The notes beneath the pieces were generated by a model that worked only from the letters and a program-made list of their open reading frames with translations, had not been told where the DNA came from and made no database searches. DNA of 64,000 nt, taken from assembly GCF_016526145.1 (NCBI RefSeq), contig NZ_JADDUE010000004.1, positions 248,001 to 312,000 of the forward strand, read 5' to 3'. Positions within the stretch are counted from its first letter, which is position 1. Every line of letters starts with the position of its first letter. This document shows, in pieces, positions 46,881 to 56,900 of the stretch. Source of the stretch: Saccharopolyspora galaxeae. Its GTDB lineage: Bacteria > Actinomycetota > Actinomycetes > Mycobacteriales > Pseudonocardiaceae. A program made the translations under genes and the position numbers.

Positions 46881-48098
46881 TTACGGCGCGGTTGTCCCGT
46901 CACCGGCATGTTGCGCGCCGATCACCGACGGCACCTGCCGATCCCGGCCCGCGACCGCCCCGAGCACCGTTTCCCCAGCGCAGCAAACCATCAGCAGCAC
47001 CAGGGGGACGCTCCAGCCGCCGGTGGCTCCGTGCAGCACTCCGATCAGCAGCGGACCGGTCGCCGCGATCAGGTATCCGGCGCCTTGCGCCATGCCGGAC
47101 AGCGCGACCGTGGTGTCGCTGTCCGGGGCGCGGAGCCCGAACAACGTCAGCGCCAAACCGAACGCGGCGCCCTGCGCCAAGCCGAGCACGACGGTGGCGG
47201 TCCAAACCACGGCAGTCCCGGGGGCGAGCAGTACCCCGGCGAAACCGAGCGCGGTGAGCACTCCCAACGCCATGGCCACCCAGCGCTGGTCCCGCAACCG
47301 GCGGCACAGCACCGGGACCGTCAACGATCCGAGCGCCTGCACCGCGGCCTGCACACCGAGCAGCGCCCCGGCCGCTTCGGCGGACATGCCCTGGCTCTGC
47401 GCCATCGAAGGCAACCACCCGAACACGACGTAGGCCATCAGTGACTGGGCACCCATGAAGCCGGTGACCTGCCAGGCCAGCCGGTTGCGCCACAGCAGTC
47501 CGGGCCGCACGACCCGCTGCCTGCTCACCGCACCGCGAAGGGCGAACGCGCACAGCAGCAGTGCCAGCAGCACCGGCACCGCCAGCAGGCCCAGCGGCAG
47601 CCGCCATGCGGAACCGAGCGCTCCGCCGAGCGGCACCACCACGCTCGCGGCCAGCGCTCCGCCGAGCGTGAGGCACATCGTGTACAGCGCGGTCACGCCC
47701 GGCACGCGGCTCGGGAAGTCCCGTTTGATCACGCCGGGAAGAGCGACGTTGGCGACCGCGATGCCCGCGCCGACCACGACGGTGCCCCCCACCAGCGCCC
47801 AAACCGACCCCGCGGCGCGCAGCAGGTTGCCCGCCAGCAGCACCACGAGGCAGCCGACGAGCACTCGTTCATCGCCGAAGCGCTGCCGCAACCGCGGCGC
47901 GACGAACGCGAAAACTCCCAGGCACACCGGCGGAAGCGTGGTCAGCACGCCGCCGAAGGTGCTGGAGAGGCCGAGGTCTCCGAGGATCCGATCGAGCACC
48001 GGGGCCACGGCCGTCACCGGCGGCCGCAGCGCCAACGCCACCAGCACGACCAGCACCGAGGTTCCGATCGCGAACCGTTCCCGCAGCTGCGTCGTCAC
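46881..48098 (-). CDS. MFS transporter, CynX/NimT-like family
   Basis: 405 residues, about 12 membrane helices, with 'LALRPPVTAVAPVLDRI' at helix 1, the CynX/NimT pattern also seen in the gene at 65-1387. The substrate is unknown. It lies between amt and ftsY without an adjacent regulator. ATG at 48098; its stop is only about 20 bases from the GlnR box of amt, so it may be read in the same direction as amt from its own promoter. Confidence 0.87.
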   Translation of the reverse strand: MTTQLRERFAIGTSVLVVLVALALRPPVTAVAPVLDRILGDLGLSSTFGGVLTTLPPVCLGVFAFVAPRLRQRFGDERVLVGCLVVLLAGNLLRAAGSVWALVGGTVVVGAGIAVANVALPGVIKRDFPSRVPGVTALYTMCLTLGGALAASVVVPLGGALGSAWRLPLGLLAVPVLLALLLCAFALRGAVSRQRVVRPGLLWRNRLAWQVTGFMGAQSLMAYVVFGWLPSMAQSQGMSAEAAGALLGVQAAVQALGSLTVPVLCRRLRDQRWVAMALGVLTALGFAGVLLAPGTAVVWTATVVLGLAQGAAFGLALTLFGLRAPDSDTTVALSGMAQGAGYLIAATGPLLIGVLHGATGGWSVPLVLLMVCCAGETVLGAVAGRDRQVPSVIGAQHAGDGTTAP

Positions 48099-48199
48099 GG
48101 CACGAAGTGGAACACGCCGATGCGTTGCGCGGAATGGCTCGGGCGCTCGTGATCGTCACCGCGGCCGGGCGAGTTCCGCGGCCGGTACTTCGCGCAGGT

Positions 48200-49822
48200 T
48201 CAGCTCAGCAGCGCGTCGACGAACGCGGCGGGCTCGAACGGTGCCAGGTGGTCCGCGCCTTCGCCGAGACCGACGAGCTTCACCGGCACGCCGAGCTCGC
48301 GCTGCACCTGGAACACGATGCCGCCCTTGGCGGTGCCGTCCAGCTTGGTCAGCACGATGCCGGTCACGTCCACCACGTCGGAGAACACCCGCGCCTGCGC
48401 GAGGCCGTTCTGGCCGGTGGTCGCGTCCAGCACCAGCAGCACCTCGTCGACCTGGGCGCGCTTTTCCACCACCCGCTTGACCTTGCCGAGTTCGTCCATC
48501 AGCCCGGTCTTGGTGTGCAGCCGGCCCGCGGTGTCGACCAGCACGGCATCCACCCCGCTGTCCGTGGCGCGGGAGACGGACTCGAACGCGACGCTGGCCG
48601 GGTCCTGTCCCTCGTTGCCGCGCACCACCTCGGCGCCGACCCGGTCGCCCCAGGTGCCGAGCTGTTCGACAGCGGCGGCGCGGAACGTGTCGGCCGCGCC
48701 CAGCAGCACCTTGCGGCCGTCGGCGACCAGCACCCGGGCGAGTTTGCCGGTGGTGGTGGTCTTGCCGGTGCCGTTCACGCCGACGACCAGCAACACGGCG
48801 GGCTTGCCGCCGTCGGCCGGGTCGCCGTGCGGCAGGGCGCGCACGGAACGTTCCTGCTCGGTGGACAGCGCGTCGATCAGCACTTCGCGCAGCAGCGCCC
48901 GCGCGTCGTCGGCGGTGCGCACGCCGCGGGAGGCGATCTCGGTGCGGAGCCGTTCGACGATCTCGGTGGTGGTGGCCGCGCCGAGGTCGGCCATCAGCAG
49001 CGTGTCCTCGACCTCTTCCCAGGAGTCCTCGTCGAGGTCGCCCGCGCCGAGCAAGCCCAGCAGGCCCTGGCCGAACGTGGAGCGGGAGCGGGACAGCCTG
49101 CCGCGGAGGCGTTCCAGCCTGCCGGTGGTCGGCTCGATCTCCTCGACCTGTTCGGGGGCGGCCGGAGCCGGTTCCGGCGGTGCCTCGACGCGGCCCTGGT
49201 CGGGGACTTCGGCGGGGGCGGTCGTGTCCGAGGTTCCTGCTGCGGTCTCGTCGGTGGTGGCCGCACCCGTGGACGCGGTGCTGCCTGCCGGTTCGGCGGT
49301 TCCGGTGGCGTCTTCGGTGGTGTCCGCGGCGGTGTCGGCCGGCTGGACCGCCGCGTCGGTCGTTGCCGCGTCGGTCGTGGCCGGTTCCGCGGTCGCGGTA
49401 CCCGGGTCGGGCTCCTCGACGGCCGTCGCGTCCGCCGAAGGTTCGCGCGGCGTCCCCGTCTCGGCCTCGACCTCGGTCTCGGTCGGCAGCGGCACGTCCA
49501 CGATGCCGCGCCGTTGGGTGTCCCTGGGCACGGCGGCGTCGTCGCCGACAGCGGGCTGGCCCTCGGTTTCGGTGCGCTCCTCGACCGGATGTTCCGCGGG
49601 CGCAGTGGCCGCGCCACCGCTGGAGAGGCTGATACCGCCGCCCGCCTGGTAGCCGCCACCGGTTTGGGAACCGCCGCCCGCTACCTGTCCGTCCTGCCGC
49701 TGCGCCTCCTGATCACGCAGGCTGATCCGGCGCCTGCGGGCCAGCAGCACGCCGGTGACCACGGCGAGCACCAACACCACGAAGACGACGACGGCGATCA
49801 GAATCAGGTTCGAGGTGGACAC
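48200..49822 (-). CDS. ftsY: signal recognition particle receptor FtsY
   Basis: 540 residues. An N-terminal membrane helix (about 5-27) is followed by a long acidic Thr/Ala/Glu-rich A domain (about 60-235), then the NG GTPase: 'GVNGTGKTTTTGKLA', 'AADTFRAAAVEQL', 'DTAGRLHTK', 'LTKLDGTAKGG'. It docks Ffh-ribosome complexes at the membrane. GTG at 49822 has GAGGA 7 bases upstream. Confidence 0.96.
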   Translation of the reverse strand: MSTSNLILIAVVVFVVLVLAVVTGVLLARRRRISLRDQEAQRQDGQVAGGGSQTGGGYQAGGGISLSSGGAATAPAEHPVEERTETEGQPAVGDDAAVPRDTQRRGIVDVPLPTETEVEAETGTPREPSADATAVEEPDPGTATAEPATTDAATTDAAVQPADTAADTTEDATGTAEPAGSTASTGAATTDETAAGTSDTTAPAEVPDQGRVEAPPEPAPAAPEQVEEIEPTTGRLERLRGRLSRSRSTFGQGLLGLLGAGDLDEDSWEEVEDTLLMADLGAATTTEIVERLRTEIASRGVRTADDARALLREVLIDALSTEQERSVRALPHGDPADGGKPAVLLVVGVNGTGKTTTTGKLARVLVADGRKVLLGAADTFRAAAVEQLGTWGDRVGAEVVRGNEGQDPASVAFESVSRATDSGVDAVLVDTAGRLHTKTGLMDELGKVKRVVEKRAQVDEVLLVLDATTGQNGLAQARVFSDVVDVTGIVLTKLDGTAKGGIVFQVQRELGVPVKLVGLGEGADHLAPFEPAAFVDALLS

Positions 49823-49938
49823 CGGTCCATCCTCGCACCTGCGGATTCCGCTGGTGGAGGAGCCCCGCGGTGGGCGATTGACCAACAATGCGGCGAACTC
49901 GCTTGCGTCCCACGGCAGGGTGCAATAGACCACTGGGC

Positions 49939-51153
49939 ATGTCCGCCAACCGGGTCGTCGGCTTGATCTCCGGAACGTCGATGGACGGCATCGACGTCGC
50001 GGTGGCCGAGCTGAACCCGGACACGGCCGGAGAGGTCCAGCTGCGGCCGCTCGGCTGCACCGAGCTCCCCTACCCGCCGCGACTGCGGGAACGGCTGCTG
50101 GCCGCACTGCCTCCGCAGCCGTGCGACGCGCGGGAGCTGTGCGTGCTCGACACCGAGGTCGGACGCGCGTTCGCGCAGGCCGCCCGCCAAGGCATCGCCG
50201 AGTTCGGACCGGCGGACCTCGTCGCCTCGCTCGGCCAGACGCTCTACCACTGGGTCGATGCCGGGCGCGCCCGCGGCACCTTCCAGCTGGGCCAGCCCGC
50301 CTGGATCGCCGAGGCCACCGGACTCCCGGTGGTCGCCGACCTGCGCGCCCGCGACGTCGCCGCAGGCGGGCACGGCGCTCCGCTGGCGGGCGTGCTGGAC
50401 GCGCTGTGGCTGGCCGACCGGCCCGGCCCCGGCGTGGCGCTGAACATCGGCGGCATCGCCAACATCACCGTCGTGGGCGGGCCGGAACCGCTCGCGTACG
50501 ACACCGGTCCGGGCAACGCGCTGCTCGACGCAGCGGCCGCCGAGGTCACCGGCGGCGCCGCGAACAGCGACGTCGGCGGCGAGCTGGCCGCGCGCGGGCA
50601 GGTGCACGACGAGTTGCTCGCGAACCTGCTGGCCGACCCCTATTACGCGGCCGCGGCGCCGAAATCGACCGGCAAGGAGCACTTCAACGCCGACTACCTG
50701 CGGCGAGCCGTGCACGACCTGCGGATCTCCGGACCGGACCTGCTGGCCACCCTCACCCGGCTGACCGCCACCACCGTCGCCACCGCCTGCCGCGAGAACG
50801 GCGCCCGGCAGGTGATCGCCTCCGGCGGCGGAGTCCGCAACCCGGTGCTGATGGACGCGCTGCGCCGCGAACTCGGCGCGATCGAACTGCGCACCAGCGA
50901 CGAACTCGGGCTGCCCGCGCACGGCAAGGAGGCGTACCTGGCGGCGCTGCTGGGCTGGCTGACCTGGCACGGGCTGCCGGGCAACGTGCCGGGAACCACC
51001 GGCGCGGACCCGCGGCCACTCGGCTCGATCACGCCCGGCACCGGACCGCTGCACCTTCCGGAACCCGCCGCACCGGTGCGGCGCCTGCGCATCACCGACC
51101 ACCCCACGACGAATTCACAGGAGGGCGAATGCGGTCCGTCGATCTCATCGTGA
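49939..51153 (+). CDS. anmK: anhydro-N-acetylmuramic acid kinase
   Basis: 404 residues. The N-terminal 'GLISGTSMDGIDVAV' is the AnmK signature, with 'SLGQTLYH', 'NIGGIANIT', 'DTGPGNALLDA' and 'ASGGGVRNPVLMDAL'. It converts 1,6-anhydro-MurNAc to MurNAc-6-phosphate in cell-wall recycling. ATG at 49939, divergent from ftsY. The 3' end overlaps the symporter gene by 25 bases. Confidence 0.95.
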   Translation: MSANRVVGLISGTSMDGIDVAVAELNPDTAGEVQLRPLGCTELPYPPRLRERLLAALPPQPCDARELCVLDTEVGRAFAQAARQGIAEFGPADLVASLGQTLYHWVDAGRARGTFQLGQPAWIAEATGLPVVADLRARDVAAGGHGAPLAGVLDALWLADRPGPGVALNIGGIANITVVGGPEPLAYDTGPGNALLDAAAAEVTGGAANSDVGGELAARGQVHDELLANLLADPYYAAAAPKSTGKEHFNADYLRRAVHDLRISGPDLLATLTRLTATTVATACRENGARQVIASGGGVRNPVLMDALRRELGAIELRTSDELGLPAHGKEAYLAALLGWLTWHGLPGNVPGTTGADPRPLGSITPGTGPLHLPEPAAPVRRLRITDHPTTNSQEGECGPSISS

Positions 51154-52649
51154 TCGGGGTGTACCTGATCGCGATGCCGTTGCTGGGCCTGCTGCTCAGC
51201 GGGCGGCAACGCAGTTCGCAGGACTACTTCGTCGGCGGCAGGAACCTGCCGTGGTGGGCGGTGTGCTTCTCCGTGGTGGCCACCGAGACCTCCACGCTGA
51301 CGGTGATCAGCGTGCCGACGGTGGCCTACCTCGGCACCTTCACCTACCTGCAGCTGGCCATCGGCTACCTGATCGGCCGGATCGTGGTCGCGTTCGTGCT
51401 GCTGCCGCGCTACTACGCCGGGAACCTGGTCAGCGCCTACGAGTTCCTGGGCCAGCGCTTCGGCTCCGGGCTGCAGGGCACCGCGTCGGTGACGTTCCTG
51501 ATCACCCGGCTGCTCGCGGACGGGCTGCGGCTGTTCGCCACCGCGATCCCGGTGAAGGTGATGCTGGACGCCTTCGGCCTGCAGTTCTCCTACTGGCAGA
51601 TCGTGCTGGTGCTCTCGATCATCACGGTGATCTACACCTACCTCGGCGGGATCAAGGCCGTGGTGTGGGTCGACGCGATCCAGATGCTGGTCTACGTCGC
51701 GGGGGCGGTGCTGACCGCGGGAGTGCTCTCGACCCGGCTACCCGGGAACTGGGCGTCCACCGCCTGGTCCGAAGGCAAGTTCCAGCTGCTGGATTTCGGT
51801 TCTTCGGTGGTCACCGAGCAGTACGCGTTCATCACCGCCGTGCTCGGCGGCGCGGTGTTCGCGATGGCCTCGCACGGTGCCGACCAGCTGATGGTGCAGC
51901 GGCTGCTGTCCTGCCGGAACCTGCGGGAGAGCCAGCTGGCGCTGATCGGCAGCGGTGTGGTGGTCGCGCTGCAGTTCGCGCTGTTCCTGTTCATCGGCAC
52001 CATGCTGTGGTCGTTCCACGGCGGCGCCGCCCCGGCCGAGCTGGGCATGGCCAGCAAGGACGAGCTGTTCCCCCGGTTCATCGTGAACGAGCTGCCGCCG
52101 GGGCTGTCCGGGCTGCTGATCGCCGGCATCCTCGCCGCGGCGATGAGCACGTTGTCCTCGTCGCTGAACTCGTTGTCCACGTCCACGGTCAGCGACCTCT
52201 ACCGGCGGCTGACCCGGCGCAGCGACGACGCGGGCGTGCTGCGGCTCGGCAAGATCTGGACGCTGGTGTGGGCGCTGGTGTTCGTGGTGTTCGCGTCGCT
52301 GTTCAGCAACACCGACAACCCCGTGGTGGAGCTCGGGCTGGAGATCGCCAGCTACACCTACGGCGCGCTGCTCGGCGCGTTCCTGCTGGGACTGCTGGTG
52401 CGGCGGGCGCGGCAGCTGGACGCGATCGTCGCGTTCGTGGCGACGCTGGTGGTGGTGCTGCTGGTGGCGTTGCCGATCGCGGGCGACGGGGACGCGTTGC
52501 TGATGTTCCCGGACGGCGAGGGCGGCTCGGCGACGCTGGCGTTCCCGTGGCTCACCCCGCTCGGAGTGGTCGTGACGCTGCTCGTCGGCGGCCTGCTGTC
52601 GCTGCGGAACCCGCGCCCGGCGCCCGAACCGGTCGGCTCCGCGGAGTGA
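51129..52649 (+). CDS. sodium:solute symporter (SSS family)
   Basis: 506 residues, about 13 membrane helices, with SSS-family features 'DYFVGGRNLPWW', 'TETSTLTVISVP', 'ITVIYTYLGGIKAVVW' (Na+-site region) and 'LAAAMSTLSSSLNSLSTST'. The substrate is unknown. ATG at 51129 has AGGAGGGCGA upstream and lies inside the end of anmK, so both are probably one operon; uptake of a cell-wall amino sugar is an attractive inference. Confidence 0.92.
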   Translation: MRSVDLIVIGVYLIAMPLLGLLLSGRQRSSQDYFVGGRNLPWWAVCFSVVATETSTLTVISVPTVAYLGTFTYLQLAIGYLIGRIVVAFVLLPRYYAGNLVSAYEFLGQRFGSGLQGTASVTFLITRLLADGLRLFATAIPVKVMLDAFGLQFSYWQIVLVLSIITVIYTYLGGIKAVVWVDAIQMLVYVAGAVLTAGVLSTRLPGNWASTAWSEGKFQLLDFGSSVVTEQYAFITAVLGGAVFAMASHGADQLMVQRLLSCRNLRESQLALIGSGVVVALQFALFLFIGTMLWSFHGGAAPAELGMASKDELFPRFIVNELPPGLSGLLIAGILAAAMSTLSSSLNSLSTSTVSDLYRRLTRRSDDAGVLRLGKIWTLVWALVFVVFASLFSNTDNPVVELGLEIASYTYGALLGAFLLGLLVRRARQLDAIVAFVATLVVVLLVALPIAGDGDALLMFPDGEGGSATLAFPWLTPLGVVVTLLVGGLLSLRNPRPAPEPVGSAE

Positions 52650-52668
52650 GCGGAGCCGACCCGGTGGA

Positions 52669-53559
52669 TCAGAGCAACAGGAGCAAGACGATCAGCAGGC
52701 CGACGACGGCGGCCGCGACGCAAGCACCGACGGTCATGCCGACGTTCGGCGTGGACTGCGGTGTCGGGCCGAGGTTGCCGCCGCCGAAGGCCATGGCTGG
52801 CGACCGGTAGAAGGCGTCGACCCGCTGGCCCGCGCTCAGCGGGATCATCGCGGTGGCCGAGCCGAACTTCCACAGGTAGTTGACGTGCACCTCGATCTGG
52901 TACTGCCCGGGCGGCAGGTCGATCGCGGTCTTGCCCCAGCCCACCGGCGGTCCCGGCTGTCCGTTGATGGTCAGGCCGGGCTTGAACAGCGCCAGCGTGA
53001 ACGCCATGGGCAGGTAGGAGGAGTCCAGCACGATGCGGCCCATGCCGGGAGGCGGCCCCATCGGAGGCTTGCCGGGCATTTGCTGAGTCATCCCGAGGTG
53101 GCCTTGCTGCTGGCCGATCTGGCCGGGCTGGCCGGGCTGCGGCGGGAAACCCGGCGGGAACCCCGGCTGCGGCTGACCCGGCTGCGCGTACGGGCCGGCA
53201 TAACCGGGCTGCGGCGGGTAACCGGCTTGCTGCGGATGACCGGCATGTTGCGGATGGCCGGGCTGCTGCGGATATCCCTGCTGCGGCAGCGGCCCCGACC
53301 CCGGGTGCGGCTGCTGGAACGGGCCCGACCCGGGATGGGGCTGTTGCGGGAACGGCCCCGACCCCGGCTGCTGCTGCGGCAGCGGCCCCGAGTTCGGGTA
53401 CGGCTGCGGCACCGGGCCCGAACCCGGCTGGTACTGCGGCCCGGCGCCCGGGTGAGGCTGCGGTGCGTATCCGTTCGGAGGCGGTGTCTGCTGACCGTGC
53501 GGCGCCTGCTGACCGGCGGGCGGGTACGGCTGGCCCTGCGGACCGTACGGCTGCGACAT
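52669..53559 (-). CDS. Pro/Gln/Gly-rich membrane-anchored protein
   Basis: 296 residues. Residues 1-165 are a low-complexity Pro/Gln/Gly region with repeats of the PHPGSGP-(F/L)-xQQ type. Residues 170-255 look like a compact beta-rich domain ('IVLDSSYLPMAFTLALFKPG', 'PPGQYQIEVHVNYLWKFG'), and a membrane helix ends the protein (about 272-294). The role is unknown. ATG at 53559 has AGGAGGCCCGC upstream. Convergent with the symporter gene. Confidence 0.75.
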   Translation of the reverse strand: MSQPYGPQGQPYPPAGQQAPHGQQTPPPNGYAPQPHPGAGPQYQPGSGPVPQPYPNSGPLPQQQPGSGPFPQQPHPGSGPFQQPHPGSGPLPQQGYPQQPGHPQHAGHPQQAGYPPQPGYAGPYAQPGQPQPGFPPGFPPQPGQPGQIGQQQGHLGMTQQMPGKPPMGPPPGMGRIVLDSSYLPMAFTLALFKPGLTINGQPGPPVGWGKTAIDLPPGQYQIEVHVNYLWKFGSATAMIPLSAGQRVDAFYRSPAMAFGGGNLGPTPQSTPNVGMTVGACVAAAVVGLLIVLLLLL

Positions 53560-53953
53560 GCGGGCCTCCTGGCGGCGTCCGGCGGATTCGGCACACACCG
53601 TAATGCCCGCGAGCACTCGGCCGATCTCCGGTATTGCGACCGGCCCGGGCCGAGCGTGGCCGAGGCGCCTCACGCACCGTCCTGATCCGCGGCCAGCACG
53701 ATCGAGCCGAGGTAGCCGTCGCCGTCCTCCGGTGCGCACGACCTCACGCCAGGCCGAACGGGCCGGATCACCGGAAAGGCCGGAAGAAGTCCCGGAGTTC
53801 GCCGACGTAGAGCTCCGGCTCCTCGACCGGGGCGAAGTGCCCACCGCGGTCCCCATCCGGTTCAGGTGCACCAGGTTGGTGCTGCGTTCGAGCAGTACCC
53901 GCGGCGGATCGAGGATGTCGCGCGGGAACACCGAGACATGGAACCGTCCTAGG
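53560..53953. other. intergenic region smc/PQG-rich protein
   Basis: 394 bases downstream of smc. It contains the epoxide-hydrolase remnant (53768-53945) and, on the minus strand, a further protein-like frame ending at 53670 ('GDGYLGSIVLAADQDGA') that may be another decayed fragment or chance. No intact gene. Confidence 0.5.
53768..53945 (-). pseudogene. C-terminal remnant of an epoxide hydrolase (alpha/beta hydrolase), frameshifted
   Basis: On the minus strand a frame reads 'RFHVSVFPRDILDPPRVL' and 'RSTNLVHLNRM', then after a two-base surplus (GG after ATG near 53853) the next frame reads 'DRGGHFAPVEEPEL' and 'VGELRDFFRPFR' with stop at 53768. Together these match the last 60 residues of bacterial epoxide hydrolases, with the catalytic His in RGGHF. 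The 5' part is missing where smc ends. Confidence 0.75.
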
Positions 53954-56900
53954 TCAGGGGTGTTCCGCGGCCTGCTGCTCGGCGTCCGCAGCGGCTTCCG
54001 AATCCGGCTCCGGTCCCGATTCCGGACCCGATTCCGCTTCCGGCCCGTCCGCGACGACCTCCGGCGGCGGCCCGGCAGCCACCGGGTCCGGCTCCGGTTC
54101 CGAGCCGCGCAGCCGCTGCGAGATCACGGTCGTGATGCCGTCCCCGCGCATGCTCACGCCGTAGAGCGCGTCGGCGATCTCCATGGTCGGCTTCTGGTGC
54201 GTGATGATCAGCAGCTGCGAGGTGCTGCGCAGCTGGTCCAGCAGCGTGATCAGGCGCCGCAGGTTGGTGTCGTCCAGCGCCGCCTCGACCTCGTCGAGCA
54301 CGTAGAACGGCGATGGCCGCGCCCGGAAGATCGCCACCAGCATCGCCACCGCCGTCAGCGACTTCTCCCCGCCGGACAGCAGCGAGAGCCGCTTGACCTT
54401 CTTGCCGGGCGGGCGCGCCTCGACTTCGATGCCGGTGCTGAGCATGTCCTCCGGGTCGGTGAGCACCAACCGCCCGTCACCGCCGGGGAACAGCACCGAG
54501 AACACCTGCTTGAACTCCTCGGCCACGTCGTGGAACGCGGACTGGAAGACCTCGAGGATCTTCTCGTCCACTTCCTTGACCACGTCGAGCAGGTCGCGGC
54601 GGGTGGCCTTGAGGTCTTCGAGCTGGCCGGACAGGTACCGGTAGCGCTCCTCCAGCGCCGCGTACTCCTCCAGCGCCAGCGGGTTGACCTTGCCGAGCAG
54701 CGACAGGTCCTTCTCGGCGCGCTTGGCGCGGCGTTCCTGGGTACCGCGGTCGTAGGGCATCGACGGCGGTTCGCTGACCTCTTCGCCGCGTTCCCTGGCG
54801 GCTTCGTACTCGGCGACCTCGGCGGGCGTCGGCGGTACCGGCACGGTCGGGCCGTACTCCTCGACGAGGTCGTCCAGCCCGATGCCGAAATCTTCGATGA
54901 TCTTGTTCTCGAGCTGTTCGATGCGCAGCCGCTGCTCGGCGCGGACCATCTCGTCGCGGTGCACCGCGTCGGTGAGCTTCTCCAGCTCGCCGCCGAGTTC
55001 GCGGACCCGCGCGCGCACCGTGCCCAACGCCTGGTCGTGCTCGGCCTGCTGGGCCTGCGCGGTGTCGCGTTCGTCGGTGGCCGCGCGCAGCGACCCGGCG
55101 ATCCGCTCCAGCGCCTTCTGCGCACCGTCGATGACGGCCCTGGTCACCCGGGCGCCGCGCTCCCGCGCCTGGCGGGCGGCTTCGGCGCGCGCCCGCGCTT
55201 CCCGCTCCTGGCGCGCGGCCCTGCGCAGCTGGTCGGCGCGGCCCTGCACGGCGCGCGCCCGCTCCTCGGCGGTGCGCTGGCCGAGCCGGGCGTCCATCTC
55301 CTCCTGGCGCACGGTGCCGAGCTCGTTGTTGAGCCGGTCGCGCAGCTCGGTGTCCGGCTCGGCCTGCTCCTGCTGCTCGGTCTTGACCGCGCTGAGCCGT
55401 TCCTCCAGCTCGGCCAGCGAGGAAAGCGCCTGCTCGCGGGACTGCTCGACCTTGCTCCGCTGCTCGCGCACCCGCTCGACCTCGGCGGTGGCGGACTGGG
55501 CGGCTTTGCGCAGGCTGGAGATCCGTTCGGTGCTGCGGGCCGCGGCGACCTTGGCCTCGTTGATCTGCTCCTGCACCGCGCGGACCTCGTCGCGGCGGGC
55601 TTCCTCCTCGGCGCGGGCGCCTTCCAGCGCTGCCGAGTGCTGCTCAAGGCGGCGTTGCGCGGCGGCGTGCTCCTGCTCGGCTTCGTCGACGGCGGCCTGC
55701 ACTTCGAGCACGCTCTGCGCGTCGTCGGAGCCGCCGGTGGCCCAGTGCCCGCCGAGCACGTCGCCGCCGCGGGTCACCGCGCGCACCCCGGGGTGCTCCT
55801 GCACCAGCGAGCGGGCGGCGCCGAGGTCGTCGACCACGGCCATCCGGTCCAGCGCGGTGGTCACGGCGCCGCGCAACCCGTCGGGCGCGCGCACCAGGTC
55901 GGCGGCCCAGTGCGCACCGCCGGGCAGCTGCGGCCAGTTCGAGCGGTCCGGAGTCGCGGTGCCGCCGACGAGGACTCCGGCCTTGCCCGCCTCGTCGGAC
56001 CTGAGCAGTTCCAGCGCGGTGACCGCGTCGCCCACGCCGTCGACCGCCACCGCATCGGCGACCGCGCCCAACGCCGCCGCCAGCGCGGCTTCCGCACCGG
56101 TATCGACGGTCAGCAGCGCGGCCACCGACCCGAGCAGACCGGGCACCCGGTCACCGGCGGCCAGCAGCGCGCCCGCGCCGTCCTTGCGGTTCAGGCCCAT
56201 CGACAGCGCTTCGACGCGGGCCTTCCAGGAAGCGATCTCCCGCTCGGCGGCGCGCTCTTCCTTCACGAGCTCTTCCACGCGCGCCCGCGCGGCGTCGCGC
56301 GCTTCGGCCGCGTTGACCCGGCGTTCCTCCAGCCCGGCGTCGTCGGATTCCTGGCCACCGGTTTCGGCTTCGGCGTCGGCGTAGGCGGATTCGGCGACCT
56401 CGGCGCGTTCCTGCGCCTCGGCCAGCGAGGCGGTGAGCCGTTCCAGCTCGTCGCTGGTGGCGCTGACCTTGCTGCGCATCGACTCGACCTGGCCGGACAG
56501 CTTCGCCACGCCCTCGCGCCGGTCGGCGATCGCGCGCACCGCGGCCATGTGCTCCCGCTCGGCGTCCTTGAGCTGCGATTCGAGATCGGCGCGCCGGCGC
56601 TCCACCTCGCCCAGCGCCTCCCGGGCGCGTTCGACCTCCTCGCGCAGCTCGATCTCCTGCTCGGCGGCTTCCGCGGCTTCCTCTTCGAGCTGGTCCGGGT
56701 CGCGGCCGCTGCGTTCTTCGACGTTCTGCGCGGTGAGGTGCTTGTGCCGCTCCTCGGCCAGCCGCAGCGTGGAGTTGAGCCGTTCTTCCAACGCGGAGAG
56801 CCGGTACCAGGTGTCCTGGGCGCGGTTGAGCCGCGGCGCGTCGGCGGCGACCTTCTCCTCCAGCCCCTTCTCCTCGGACTGGGCGAACTGCAGGTTGCGC

